The notes under the pieces were generated by a model that worked only from the letters and a program-made list of their open reading frames with translations, had not been told where the DNA came from and did no database searches. The position numbers and the translations under genes were made by a program. Below are positions 1 through 7,239 of a DNA stretch of 35,537 nt, in pieces; positions within the stretch are counted from its first letter, which is position 1, and every line of letters begins with the position of its first letter. Source of the DNA: Oscillospiraceae bacterium (GTDB lineage Bacteria > Bacillota > Clostridia > Oscillospirales > Ruminococcaceae); assembly GCA_017505635.1 (NCBI GenBank), contig JAFVOU010000044.1, positions 1-35,537 on the forward strand. Direction: 5' to 3'.

Positions 1-22
1 CAACACTTGCATTACACAAAGT

Positions 23-59
23 AGTGCTGCGTATTTCCGCCTTGCAACAGCACTTTTTG
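23..59 (+). terminator. possible terminator of an off-window gene
   Basis: A 7-bp stem (AGTGCTG at 23-29, CAGCACT at 48-54) encloses an 18-nt loop and is followed by a short T run. It could end a plus-strand gene lying before the window. The long loop makes this weak. Confidence 0.35.
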
Positions 60-80
60 TGCGTAAATGTGCAAAAATGT

Positions 81-114
81 CCCCATCAAAACACCAATTG
101 GTATTTTGATGGGG
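81..114 (-). terminator. terminator of the TauE/SafE gene
   Basis: A 34-bp near-perfect palindrome centred on CCAATTGG, with CCCCATCAAAA at one end and TTTTGATGGGG at the other. On the minus strand it is followed by a T-rich stretch. It lies about 55 bp past the stop of the permease gene, so it most likely ends that transcript. It could also work for plus-strand transcription. Confidence 0.7.
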
Positions 115-169
115 ATTTATGTTTTCTTATCAGGATGCCGCTTTATGCGGAACGCTTTGAATGTTTATA

Positions 170-952
170 TTAAAGAACATCAATTGCCAGCTTTATAAAT
201 ATACCTATAAGAACAACAATCAGCACTTTTTTTACCAGTTTGTTGCCATATTTTATTGCATATCCGCTGCCGAGATAGCTGCCTGCCATATTGAAAACCG
301 CAGCAGGAATTGCAAGTGCCCAGATAACCTTGCCTGCAAGGACAAAGGTAATAAACGCCGATACATTGCTTGCCACATTTACCACCTTTGCACAGCCGCT
401 GCTTTTTATGTAGTCAAGGCCGACAAACATTGTAAAACCAAAAATCATAAAGGTGCCTGCACCCGGGCCGATAAGGCCGTCGTATGCACCGGTAACAACC
501 CCTACCATAAATGCAACAATGTTAAGCCTGTTGCCTTCAAGCATTTTTGTGTTGTCATCACCTTTCTTTTTGTTAAGCAGAACAAAAAGTGCCACAAAGG
601 GCAGAATACATACAAAAAAGGTTTTAAGGGCATCGGCATCAATCATAAGCGCCACGCGGCTGCCGCCGGCAGAACCGATAAAAGAGCCTATAGCAGCAAC
701 TATTGCTGCACGCCAGTGTATATTGCCGCTTTTTATATACCGGAACATAGACACAGATGTGCCAAAGATACTCATAGCTTTGTTTGTTCCCAGTACGCTG
801 TGCATAGGCAAACCGGCCAGCATATATGCGGGAGTTGCAATCAGCCCGCCGCCGCCGGCGATGGAATCAATAAAGCCTGCAAGAAAAACAAGAGGGCATA
901 CTATCAGATATACCTGAATAAGTCCTGCCATATCCAGATTCAATATTTCCAT
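170..952 (-). CDS. TauE/SafE family membrane permease
   Basis: Predicted polytopic inner-membrane protein of the TauE/SafE (formerly DUF81) family, about 260 residues, the usual length. Members export or import small sulfur-containing or organic anions such as sulfite, sulfoacetate or taurine-related compounds; the substrate here cannot be told. The sequence is almost wholly hydrophobic. It has the family's N-terminal pattern (FLAGFIDSIAGGGGLIATPA) and a second glycine-rich stretch around GAYDGLIGPGAG, the two half-repeats typical of the fold. An ATG at 964 has no ribosome binding site. The ATG at 952 is preceded by GGAG with a 6-nt gap, so I start there. It diverges from the glycosyltransferase gene, and the two promoters overlap. 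Confidence 0.88.
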   Translation of the reverse strand: MEILNLDMAGLIQVYLIVCPLVFLAGFIDSIAGGGGLIATPAYMLAGLPMHSVLGTNKAMSIFGTSVSMFRYIKSGNIHWRAAIVAAIGSFIGSAGGSRVALMIDADALKTFFVCILPFVALFVLLNKKKGDDNTKMLEGNRLNIVAFMVGVVTGAYDGLIGPGAGTFMIFGFTMFVGLDYIKSSGCAKVVNVASNVSAFITFVLAGKVIWALAIPAAVFNMAGSYLGSGYAIKYGNKLVKKVLIVVLIGIFIKLAIDVL

Positions 953-985
953 ATAAAACTCCATTTTATTTAATTTATATTATAA

Positions 986-1013
986 AGTATACCATAACAG
1001 GTTTTATTTACAA
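986..1013 (-). promoter_or_regulatory. sigma-A-type promoter for the TauE/SafE gene
   Basis: Read on the minus strand: -35 TTGTAA (1008-1013), 16-bp spacer, -10 TATACT (986-991) with an extended -10 TGG. The -35 box shares five base pairs with the -35 box of the divergent glycosyltransferase promoter. Confidence 0.6.
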
Positions 1014-1035
1014 TAGCTGTTAAAAATGTTACAAT
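1007..1035 (+). promoter_or_regulatory. sigma-A-type promoter for the glycosyltransferase gene
   Basis: -35 TTTACA (1007-1012), 17-bp spacer, -10 TACAAT (1030-1035) with an extended -10 TGT. It sits about 33 bp upstream of the start codon and overlaps the minus-strand promoter at the -35 element. Confidence 0.6.
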
Positions 1036-1068
1036 ATTAAAAAATTATCAGTAGTATAAGGATTTATT

Positions 1069-2022
1069 ATGAAATTACCTGTTTTGTATATAGTTATACC
1101 CTGCTACAACGAGCAGGAAGTTCTTCCGATAACAGCACCGCTGTTTCTTGAAAAAATAGAAAATCTTATATCTCAGGGGCTGTGTGCAGAACAGTCGGGG
1201 ATTCTTTTTGTAAACGACGGTTCAAAGGACGGCACATGGGATATTATTGAAAATCTTGCCGCAAGCAACAGACGGTACAAAGGCATTAAACTGTCCCGCA
1301 ACCGCGGACATCAGAATGCCCTGCTTGCAGGTCTTATGCACGCAAAGGATTACTGTGATGTAACAATATCCATCGACTGTGACGGACAGGACGATATAAA
1401 TGCCATGGACGAAATGATGCGCCAGTATAATGACGGCTGTGATGTGGTATACGGCGTGCGCAGCAAGCGCGATACCGACACCTTTTTCAAGCGCACAACA
1501 GCAGAGGGATTTTATAAATTTATGAAATTTATGGGGGTGGAAACTGTATTTAACCATGCAGACTACCGCCTTATGAGCAAACGTGCACTGGAAGGCCTGG
1601 CGCAGTTTAAAGAGGTAAACCTTTTCCTGCGCGGAACAGTGCCCCTTGTTGGCTACAAATCCACATCGGTTTATTACGAACGCAACGAGCGCCTGGCGGG
1701 CGAAAGCAAATATCCTTTTTCAAAGATGCTCAACCTTGCACTTAACGGCATAACCAGCCTGTCGGTAAAACCACTGCGGTACATCACAACCATAGGCCTT
1801 GTAATGGCATTTGTCAGCTTTCTGTTTATTGTATGGGCAATCGTGGCACGTATTATGGGCAACACAGTGGCAGGCTGGACAAGTATGGTAGGCATTATGG
1901 CACTTATCGGCGGCATACAGCTTTTCTGCCTTGGTATAATAGGGGAATATATCGGAAAAATCTACTCCGAAGTAAAACAGCGACCTAAATATATCATCGA
2001 AAAAACTACAGACGAAGATTAA
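1069..2022 (+). CDS. GtrB/DPM1-like family 2 glycosyltransferase
   Basis: Family 2 glycosyltransferase, 317 residues, of the polyprenyl-phosphate sugar transferase type (GtrB, YkoT, CsbB, dolichol-phosphate mannosyltransferase relatives). These move a sugar from a nucleotide donor to undecaprenyl phosphate at the inner face of the membrane, for later use in modifying wall polymers or surface glycans. The GT-A domain occupies roughly residues 1-230, with VIPCYNEQ near the start, FVNDGSKDGTW, LSRNRGHQNA and the metal-binding region SIDCDGQDDI. Two hydrophobic helices follow at about 237-262 and 270-295, as in GtrB. AAGGA lies 7 nt before the ATG. No flippase or second transferase lies next to it, so it appears to be a single-gene transcript. 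The sugar is unknown. Confidence 0.9.
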   Translation: MKLPVLYIVIPCYNEQEVLPITAPLFLEKIENLISQGLCAEQSGILFVNDGSKDGTWDIIENLAASNRRYKGIKLSRNRGHQNALLAGLMHAKDYCDVTISIDCDGQDDINAMDEMMRQYNDGCDVVYGVRSKRDTDTFFKRTTAEGFYKFMKFMGVETVFNHADYRLMSKRALEGLAQFKEVNLFLRGTVPLVGYKSTSVYYERNERLAGESKYPFSKMLNLALNGITSLSVKPLRYITTIGLVMAFVSFLFIVWAIVARIMGNTVAGWTSMVGIMALIGGIQLFCLGIIGEYIGKIYSEVKQRPKYIIEKTTDED

Positions 2023-2030
2023 AGTAAAAT

Positions 2031-2053
2031 ACCCACCGGATTTTTCGGTGGGT
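2031..2053 (+). terminator. terminator after the glycosyltransferase
   Basis: ACCCACCG and CGGTGGGT pair around an ATTTTT-rich loop, followed by a weak T stretch. It lies between convergent genes and may serve both. Confidence 0.65.
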
Positions 2054-2073
2054 GCTGTTTTAAGAAAAATATA

Positions 2074-2553
2074 TTATATTGTACTGTGCAAAAACTGACA
2101 GACGGCAATAATCTGCATATCTGCATCATATTCTTTAAATATACAAAGGTTTCCGTTGTAGTTGTCATATGAAGAAAAAACAATCCTGCCTTCTTCCGGA
2201 CTGATATCAAAAGAGAAAAAACATATATCTCCTGCGCTTACCCGCGGGGATATATCGGCGGGTATGACAATGCCGAAACAGCATCCGCAGGCAGACAGCT
2301 CGTCGGTAAGATTTTCGTCTGTTATAAGGTTGCCGTCAATATCAAACACAGGCAGACGGTTCTTGTAAAAATCAGATACAAGCTGGGCTGGGGTGCAGTC
2401 CAGTACCCTGCAAAGCTTAATAAACTGAAACAGTGTGGGCTTGGAAATACCCTGCTCCCAGCGGAAAACAGTGCTGCTGCCAATATGCAGAAACTGTGCT
2501 GTCTGATTTTGCGAATAGCCTTTTTTAAGCCTCAGTTCTTTTAAGTTTTTCAC
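2074..2553 (-). CDS. XRE-family regulator with degenerate S24-like C-terminal domain
   Basis: Cytosolic DNA-binding regulator, 159 residues. Residues 1-57 are a Cro/CI-type helix-turn-helix (RLKKGYSQNQTAQFLHIGSS). The tail from about residue 68 resembles the LexA/CI S24 peptidase fold: PADISPRVSAGDICFF at about 98-113 aligns with the family's G-D-S-M-x-P-x-x-x-x-G-D motif, and Lys140 falls where the catalytic lysine is expected. The serine position is Asp100, so self-cleavage is unlikely and the domain may only dimerise or sense a ligand. The start is a GTG preceded by an AAAGG-rich stretch. It diverges from the GHL10 gene across an 87-bp gap that holds a palindrome. The S24 comparison is by eye and less certain than the HTH. 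Confidence 0.78.
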   Translation of the reverse strand: MKNLKELRLKKGYSQNQTAQFLHIGSSTVFRWEQGISKPTLFQFIKLCRVLDCTPAQLVSDFYKNRLPVFDIDGNLITDENLTDELSACGCCFGIVIPADISPRVSAGDICFFSFDISPEEGRIVFSSYDNYNGNLCIFKEYDADMQIIAVCQFLHSTI

Positions 2554-2585
2554 ACATCCGCCGCCTTTCCGCTAAATTCAAACCA

Positions 2586-2615
2586 ATTGTACCATTAATG
2601 GATAAACAATAACAA
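2586..2615 (-). promoter_or_regulatory. promoter of the XRE gene with embedded palindrome
   Basis: Minus-strand -35 TTGTTA (2610-2615), 18-bp spacer and -10 TACAAT (2586-2591) with extended -10 TGG. The perfect palindrome CCATTAATGG (2592-2601) touches the -10 box and could be an operator. On the plus strand the same bases read as a weaker promoter, TTGTAC (2587-2592), 17 bp, TAACAA (2610-2615), pointing at the GHL10 gene. Confidence 0.5.
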
Positions 2616-2640
2616 GTCTTTAAATCAAAAGGAGTTCAAT

Positions 2641-4107
2641 TTGAAAAATATAAAACCCGTAATGATGATTGTTGCACTTTTTCTGGTGCTCAGTATAGCA
2701 GCCGCCGTATTTATGACAGCACGGCAGACCAATGCACCTGTAGTGGATGAAAATATATATACAGACAGTTTTTCATCAGATACAGACGAAAACACATCCG
2801 GACAAAACAGCGGGGAAGGTGATGAAAAACAAGGTGACAGCACCGCACCGGAAAGCAGTGATACAGCACCTGCAGATGAAAGCAGCGAAAATGGCAGTGA
2901 TCTCCCGGAACCGGAATATACACCGCAGCCCACAGCAGAAGCCACTCCGGAAGCAACACCAACCATACAGCCAACAGCTGCGCCGACTGCCGAACCAAAG
3001 CCTTCTGTTTCTTCCGATAGCCTTAAAGCCATGTGGATAAGTTATCTTGAGTTTCAGTCGGTGGATTTCAGCAGCAGAGAAACATTTGAAAATCAGATAA
3101 CAAAGATGTTCACAGACTGTGCAGATATGGGGCTCAATACTGTTATAGTGCAGGTAAGGCCTTTTGGTGATGCCCTTTACAAGTCATCGGTATTCCCAGC
3201 CAGTCATCTTATCAGCGGCACACAGGGCACAGAACTTGCTTTTGACCCGCTGGAAGAGATGTTAAAAATTGCTCACAGTAAGGGACTTCGCATCGAGGCA
3301 TGGGTTAACCCTTATCGTGTAAAACTTCACGGCAATCTGCCTGCGGAACTTGCAGCAACAAACCCGGCAAAGGATGAAAGTCTGGTTTTCAATGTTGATG
3401 GCGGTATATACTACAATCCTTGTCTGACACAGGTTCAGGATATGGTTGTGGAAGGTATTGCGGAAATTGTTGCAAATTATGATGTGGACGGCATTCACCT
3501 TGACGACTATTTTTACCCCGAAAAAGCGGATATGACTATAGACGAAGCTGATTATACCGCAAGCGGCCGCAGCCTGTCACAGGCAGACTGGCGCAGAGAA
3601 AATGTAAATACCCTTGTGCGAAAAATCTATGCAAAGATAAAAAGCATCGACAGCAGCGTAACCTTTGGCATCAGTCCGCAGGGAAACAACGACAACAACT
3701 ATAATGTACAGTACAGCGATGTATGTCTGTGGATGGCAAACGAGGGCTATGTGGATTATGTTATGCCGCAGCTTTACTGGGGATTTGGCTATCTTACAGC
3801 TTCGGGCAGTGACAGGTTTCAGTTTGTAAATTTAAGCGACAGCTGGGCAGCATATCCCCGCCACAGCAGTGTAAAACTGCACATTGGTCTGGGTGCCTAC
3901 CGCATAGGTGCAGGCGACGGCGGTGCAAACGACCAGAGCGAATGGTCCAGCGGTTACAATCTTATGCAACAGATAAATGCACTCAATGCAAACAGCAATA
4001 TAAGCGGGTTTGCACTTTACCGCTATGACAATCTGTTTAAAAACAGCGAATATGCCTCTCTTGCACAAAGCGAAACTGCGCATATAAAAGAACTGCTTGT
4101 CGGTTAA
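2641..4107 (+). CDS. secreted GHL10-type glycoside hydrolase-like protein
   Basis: Predicted exported protein of the glycosyl hydrolase-like 10 family (GHL10, the former DUF187/YngK group), 488 residues. Residues 1-27 form a signal anchor or signal peptide with no lipobox cysteine. Residues 30-125 are a low-complexity linker rich in Glu, Ser, Thr and Pro, suggesting the domain stands off the surface. The (beta/alpha)8 catalytic-like domain runs from about 128 to the end, beginning with KAMWISYLEF and carrying NTVIVQVRPFGDALY, RIEAWVNPYR and VDGIHLDDYFYP, the last bearing likely acidic active-site residues. The start is TTG, preceded by AAAGGAG at a 6-nt gap. The substrate of this family is largely unknown; peptidoglycan or a surface polysaccharide is a guess. 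Confidence 0.88.
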   Translation: MKNIKPVMMIVALFLVLSIAAAVFMTARQTNAPVVDENIYTDSFSSDTDENTSGQNSGEGDEKQGDSTAPESSDTAPADESSENGSDLPEPEYTPQPTAEATPEATPTIQPTAAPTAEPKPSVSSDSLKAMWISYLEFQSVDFSSRETFENQITKMFTDCADMGLNTVIVQVRPFGDALYKSSVFPASHLISGTQGTELAFDPLEEMLKIAHSKGLRIEAWVNPYRVKLHGNLPAELAATNPAKDESLVFNVDGGIYYNPCLTQVQDMVVEGIAEIVANYDVDGIHLDDYFYPEKADMTIDEADYTASGRSLSQADWRRENVNTLVRKIYAKIKSIDSSVTFGISPQGNNDNNYNVQYSDVCLWMANEGYVDYVMPQLYWGFGYLTASGSDRFQFVNLSDSWAAYPRHSSVKLHIGLGAYRIGAGDGGANDQSEWSSGYNLMQQINALNANSNISGFALYRYDNLFKNSEYASLAQSETAHIKELLVG

Positions 4108-4129
4108 ATACATAAAATACAGCAATAAA

Positions 4130-4162
4130 AATCCACCATACACGGCTTGTGAATGGTGGATT
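4130..4162. terminator. bidirectional terminator between GHL10 gene and spoIIID
   Basis: AATCCACCAT and ATGGTGGATT, extended by CAC/GTG inside, form a strong hairpin with T runs on both sides. It separates two convergent genes. Confidence 0.85.
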
Positions 4163-4178
4163 TTTTGGTTTACTCTGA

Positions 4179-4463
4179 TTATTTTGCTTTATTTTTCATA
4201 CTTTCATACTTATCGCGCGTAGCTATTCCGCCACGGATATGCCGTTCCTGTCTGTTTTTTTCAAGCACACGGGCCACACGGCAGTACAGGGTGTAGTTGA
4301 CTGTTTTCAGTATCTTTGTGTCTTTATGTACGGTGGATTTGCTTACACCAAACACCTTTGCAGCACCGCGCACCGTGTCGCCTGTTTCGGCTATATACCT
4401 GCCCACGGCTTCACATCGCGAAATATGGGGATTGTTTATATATCTTGAGTATATGTCATTCAT
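4179..4463 (-). CDS. spoIIID: SpoIIID, mother-cell sporulation transcription factor
   Basis: Small DNA-binding regulator, 94 residues, acting in the mother cell after engulfment to tune the SigE regulon and switch on sigK-type late genes. The helix-turn-helix is very well conserved (AAKVFGVSKSTVHKD, about residues 35-50), as is the C-terminal basic region with RHIRGGIATRDKY. The middle (KILKTVNYTLYCRVARVLEKNRQ) differs from the Bacillus protein but keeps its spacing. AGGAG lies 7 nt before the ATG. The gene is alone on the minus strand, head-to-head with the glycogen operon across 426 bp. No clean SigE promoter could be assigned. It is good evidence that the organism sporulates or descends from spore formers. 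Confidence 0.94.
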   Translation of the reverse strand: MNDIYSRYINNPHISRCEAVGRYIAETGDTVRGAAKVFGVSKSTVHKDTKILKTVNYTLYCRVARVLEKNRQERHIRGGIATRDKYESMKNKAK

Positions 4464-4697
4464 AACTTTGCTCCTGCAGAAAGGCTTTTGTAAATCTTTA
4501 TGCAGCAGGCAGTTTTAAAAGACCATAAATCAAAATAATATTTGCGACAAAAAGTATACATCGTATGTGTTAATATATGATAATAAAAAGATGTACAAAT
4601 ACGCAAAAAAAATAATAACAGCTGAATTTTATGTGATATTTGTACAAAATTCATATAAATTTTGGCTTTATTTTTGCAAGTAATGTCTAAAAAATGC

Positions 4698-4725
4698 TTG
4701 AAAAAACTATTATATGTGATAAGAT
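4698..4725 (+). promoter_or_regulatory. promoter of the glgC-glgD-glgA operon
   Basis: -35 TTGAAA (4698-4703), 16-bp spacer, -10 TAAGAT (4720-4725) with an extended -10 TGA. It predicts a leader of about 155 nt before glgC. Confidence 0.55.
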
Positions 4726-4755
4726 TATATTAAGATGAAATATTATATTCAAAAA

Positions 4756-4825
4756 GTGTCGGTATCGATAAAAACGGTGCCCCGCTTTGGTGCGTTATAG
4801 TGCTGTTTTAAGCCGATGCCGATAT
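4756..4825 (+). promoter_or_regulatory. structured leader of the glycogen operon
   Basis: GTGTCGGTATCG (4756-4767) pairs with CGATGCCGATAT (4814-4825), giving a 12-bp stem with a few G-U pairs. The 46-nt interior contains AAAAC/GTTTT arms and two GGTGC copies. It ends about 64 nt before the glgC start. I do not recognise a known riboswitch class. No T run follows the stem, so any control would more likely act on translation or RNA stability than on termination. Confidence 0.4.
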
Positions 4826-4889
4826 ATATTTCTGTAAAAAATAAAATTAAAATATGACCTGAAAAGTCAAAAAGGAGAGTGGACTTATT

Positions 4890-6095
4890 ATGAAAGAGTG
4901 CGTAGCAATGCTTTTGGCAGGCGGTCAGGGTTCCAGACTGTATGCACTTACACAATCAATGGCAAAACCAGCAGTTTACTTTGGCGGTAAGTACAGAATT
5001 ATCGACTTCCCATTGTCCAACTGCGTAAACAGCGGCATCGACACTGTAGGTGTTCTCACACAGTATCAGCCATTGGAACTCAACGAATATCTTGGCAACG
5101 GTCAGCCATGGGACTTGGACAGACTTTATGGCGGTGTTCACGTTCTGCCACCATATCAGAAAGCAACAGGTTCTGACTGGTACAAAGGCACAGCAAATGC
5201 TATCTACCAGAACATTAAATTTATCGAAAGATATGACCCTGAATACGTTCTTATCCTTTCCGGTGACCATATCTACAAAATGGACTATGCAAAAATGCTG
5301 GAACAGCACAAAGCTAAAGAAGCTGACATCACAATTGCAGTTCTTGATGTTCCAAAAGAAGAAGCAAGCCGTTTTGGTATTATGACATGTGACGAAGAAG
5401 GCAGAATCGTTAAATTTACTGAAAAACCAAAAAATCCTGATTCCACACTGGCTTCCATGGGTATCTACATCTTCACATGGGAAAAACTTAAAAAATACCT
5501 TATCGAAGATGAAAACAACCCAGAATCCGAAAACGACTTTGGTAAAAACATCATCACATCCATGCTGGCAGACAAACAGCGCCTTTATGCATACAACTTC
5601 GAAGGCTACTGGAAAGACGTTGGTACAATCGACAGTCTGTGGGAATCCAATATGGACCTGCTTGACCCTAATGTTCCTTTCGACGTTTGGGACAAAGAAT
5701 GGAAAATCTACTCCAGAACACTCAACAGTGCACCACAGTACATAAGCGACAAAGCTGTTGTGGAAAACTCCATGATCAGCGAAGGCTGTGAAGTTGAAGG
5801 TACAATCGACTTCTCCGTTCTCTTCCAGAATGTTGTAATCGAAGAAGGTGCAACAGTTAAAGACTCCATCATCATGCCTAATACAGTTGTTAAAAAAGGT
5901 GCATGCATCGAATATGCAATCATCGGCGAAGGCTGTACAATTGAAGAAGGCGCACATATCGGTGAACGTCCAGAAGCTGTTGAAAATGCAGAAAACTGGG
6001 GCATCGCAGTTATCGGCAACAACCTCAGCGTTTGCAAAAATGCAAAAGTTGGCGCTAAAGCTATGATTTACAATGATGTTAAGGAGGAAAAATAA
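4890..6095 (+). CDS. glgC: glucose-1-phosphate adenylyltransferase GlgC
   Basis: Catalytic ADP-glucose pyrophosphorylase (EC 2.7.7.27), 401 residues, making ADP-glucose and pyrophosphate from ATP and glucose 1-phosphate, the committed step of glycogen synthesis. The nucleotidyltransferase domain opens with [15 protein letters not shown], followed by [19 protein letters not shown] and [11 protein letters not shown] around residues 126-136. The C-terminal third (from about 290) is a left-handed beta-helix of hexapeptide repeats, which in this family helps assembly and allosteric control. The ATG follows AAGGAG at a rather long gap of about 12 nt. It is first in the operon; glgD starts two bases past its stop, so the two subunits are probably made in step. 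Its codon choice resembles thrS, hinting at high expression. Confidence 0.97.
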   Translation: MKECVAMLLAGGQGSRLYALTQSMAKPAVYFGGKYRIIDFPLSNCVNSGIDTVGVLTQYQPLELNEYLGNGQPWDLDRLYGGVHVLPPYQKATGSDWYKGTANAIYQNIKFIERYDPEYVLILSGDHIYKMDYAKMLEQHKAKEADITIAVLDVPKEEASRFGIMTCDEEGRIVKFTEKPKNPDSTLASMGIYIFTWEKLKKYLIEDENNPESENDFGKNIITSMLADKQRLYAYNFEGYWKDVGTIDSLWESNMDLLDPNVPFDVWDKEWKIYSRTLNSAPQYISDKAVVENSMISEGCEVEGTIDFSVLFQNVVIEEGATVKDSIIMPNTVVKKGACIEYAIIGEGCTIEEGAHIGERPEAVENAENWGIAVIGNNLSVCKNAKVGAKAMIYNDVKEEK

Positions 6096-6096
6096 T

Positions 6097-7218
6097 ATGG
6101 CAACCAAAAATAACAAAGTTTTAGGGATTATTTTTCCAAATATGCACGACGAAGCAATCCCAGAACTGACAAGAATCCGTACAATGGCTTCTGTACCATT
6201 CGGCGGCAGATACAGAATGATTGACTTTGCACTCTCCGGCCTTGTTGCTGCAGGTGTTGAAAATATCTGTGTTGTTCCAAGAACAAGCTATGTTTCCCTT
6301 ATGGACCATGTAGGCAGCGGTAAAGAATGGGACCTCGCACGCAAACGCGGCGGTCTTAAAATCTTCCCTCCATACGGCGAAGCAGGCACAAAGGCAACAC
6401 AGGGCAGACAGGGTGCTCTTGAAGCAATTGCTGATTATATCGAAAGCACACCTTGTGAACACGTTATCCTTGCAGACTGCGGCATTGCACATGCAGTTGA
6501 CTATGCAGACGTTGTTGAAAAACACGTTGAAAGCGGTGCTGACATCACAATGGTTTACAAAAAAGAACTGCTTGACGAAACAGCAAAAACAGACAACGTT
6601 GTTCTTGATGTGCGCAACGGCAAAGTTTGCGAAATGCTCATCAACGATGTAACAGAAAAAATCTGCAACTGCGGTATGTGGGTTTATGTATTCAAAAAAG
6701 AACTGCTTGTTAAAGCAATTCACGAATGCGAAGCAAAAGGTCTTTCCGAATTTGAACGCGACGTTATCCAGCGCAATGTTGGCACACTGGAAATCCGCGG
6801 TTACGAATATACAGGCTACTCCAGACGCATTACAAACCTTAAAAGCTTCTTCGAAGCAAACCTTGACCTTATCAACAAAGAAAGCCTTGCAGGCCTGTTC
6901 AAACAGTATCCTATCTACACAAAAGTACGCGATGACGCTCCTGTAAGATACGCAATCGGTTCAAGCGTTAAAAACACAGTTGCAGGTGACGGCTGCTTTA
7001 TCGAAGGTAGTGTAGAAGGCTCTGTTCTCTTCCGTGGCGTTAAAGTTGGCAAAGGTGCAACAGTTAAAAACTGCGTGCTTATGCAGGACGCAATCGTGGA
7101 AGACGGTGCTGTTGTAGAAAACGTTATCTGCGACAAAGCAGTAAGAATTACAGCAGGTCAGAAACTTATTGGCACAGCTACACACCCTGTATATGTAGAA
7201 AAAAGAGCAAAAGTTTAA
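6097..7218 (+). CDS. glgD: GlgD, regulatory paralog of ADP-glucose pyrophosphorylase
   Basis: GlgC homologue found in Firmicutes that partners GlgC in a hetero-oligomer and raises its activity. Length is 373 residues from the start chosen here. The fold is kept (nucleotidyltransferase part, then hexapeptide beta-helix from about 285), but the glycine-rich ATP loop of GlgC (LAGGQGSRL) is replaced by IIFPNMHDEAI, so it is unlikely to be catalytic alone. An in-frame ATG at 6073 would overlap glgC, but AAGGAGG at 6081-6087 fits the ATG at 6097 (MATKNNK), which is therefore preferred. The SYVSLMDHVGSGKEWDL region resembles the corresponding GlgC segment. Second gene of the operon. Confidence 0.95.
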   Translation: MATKNNKVLGIIFPNMHDEAIPELTRIRTMASVPFGGRYRMIDFALSGLVAAGVENICVVPRTSYVSLMDHVGSGKEWDLARKRGGLKIFPPYGEAGTKATQGRQGALEAIADYIESTPCEHVILADCGIAHAVDYADVVEKHVESGADITMVYKKELLDETAKTDNVVLDVRNGKVCEMLINDVTEKICNCGMWVYVFKKELLVKAIHECEAKGLSEFERDVIQRNVGTLEIRGYEYTGYSRRITNLKSFFEANLDLINKESLAGLFKQYPIYTKVRDDAPVRYAIGSSVKNTVAGDGCFIEGSVEGSVLFRGVKVGKGATVKNCVLMQDAIVEDGAVVENVICDKAVRITAGQKLIGTATHPVYVEKRAKV

Positions 7219-7239
7219 TACTTAAAGGAGATATATTAA

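Larger units (their letters stand above)
4464..4889. other. 426-bp AT-rich intergenic region between spoIIID and glgC
   Basis: No believable gene. The half next to spoIIID is AT-rich with many short palindromic ATA tracts but no promoter I can support. The glgC side holds a promoter (4698-4725) and a foldable leader (4756-4825), listed separately. Confidence 0.6.

Noticed and set aside
161..973. Plus-strand frame opposite the TauE/SafE gene
   Set aside because: Antisense shadow with many cysteines and histidines; the minus strand has clear membrane helices and family motifs.
6073..6096. Upstream ATG for glgD overlapping glgC
   Set aside because: AAGGAGG is placed for the ATG at 6097, and the eight extra residues are not GlgD-like.
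4956..6116. 386-codon minus-strand frame across glgC
   Set aside because: Cysteine- and phenylalanine-rich shadow of a strongly conserved gene; its composition and lack of motifs rule it out. Similar shadows lie across glgA, fakA and thrS.
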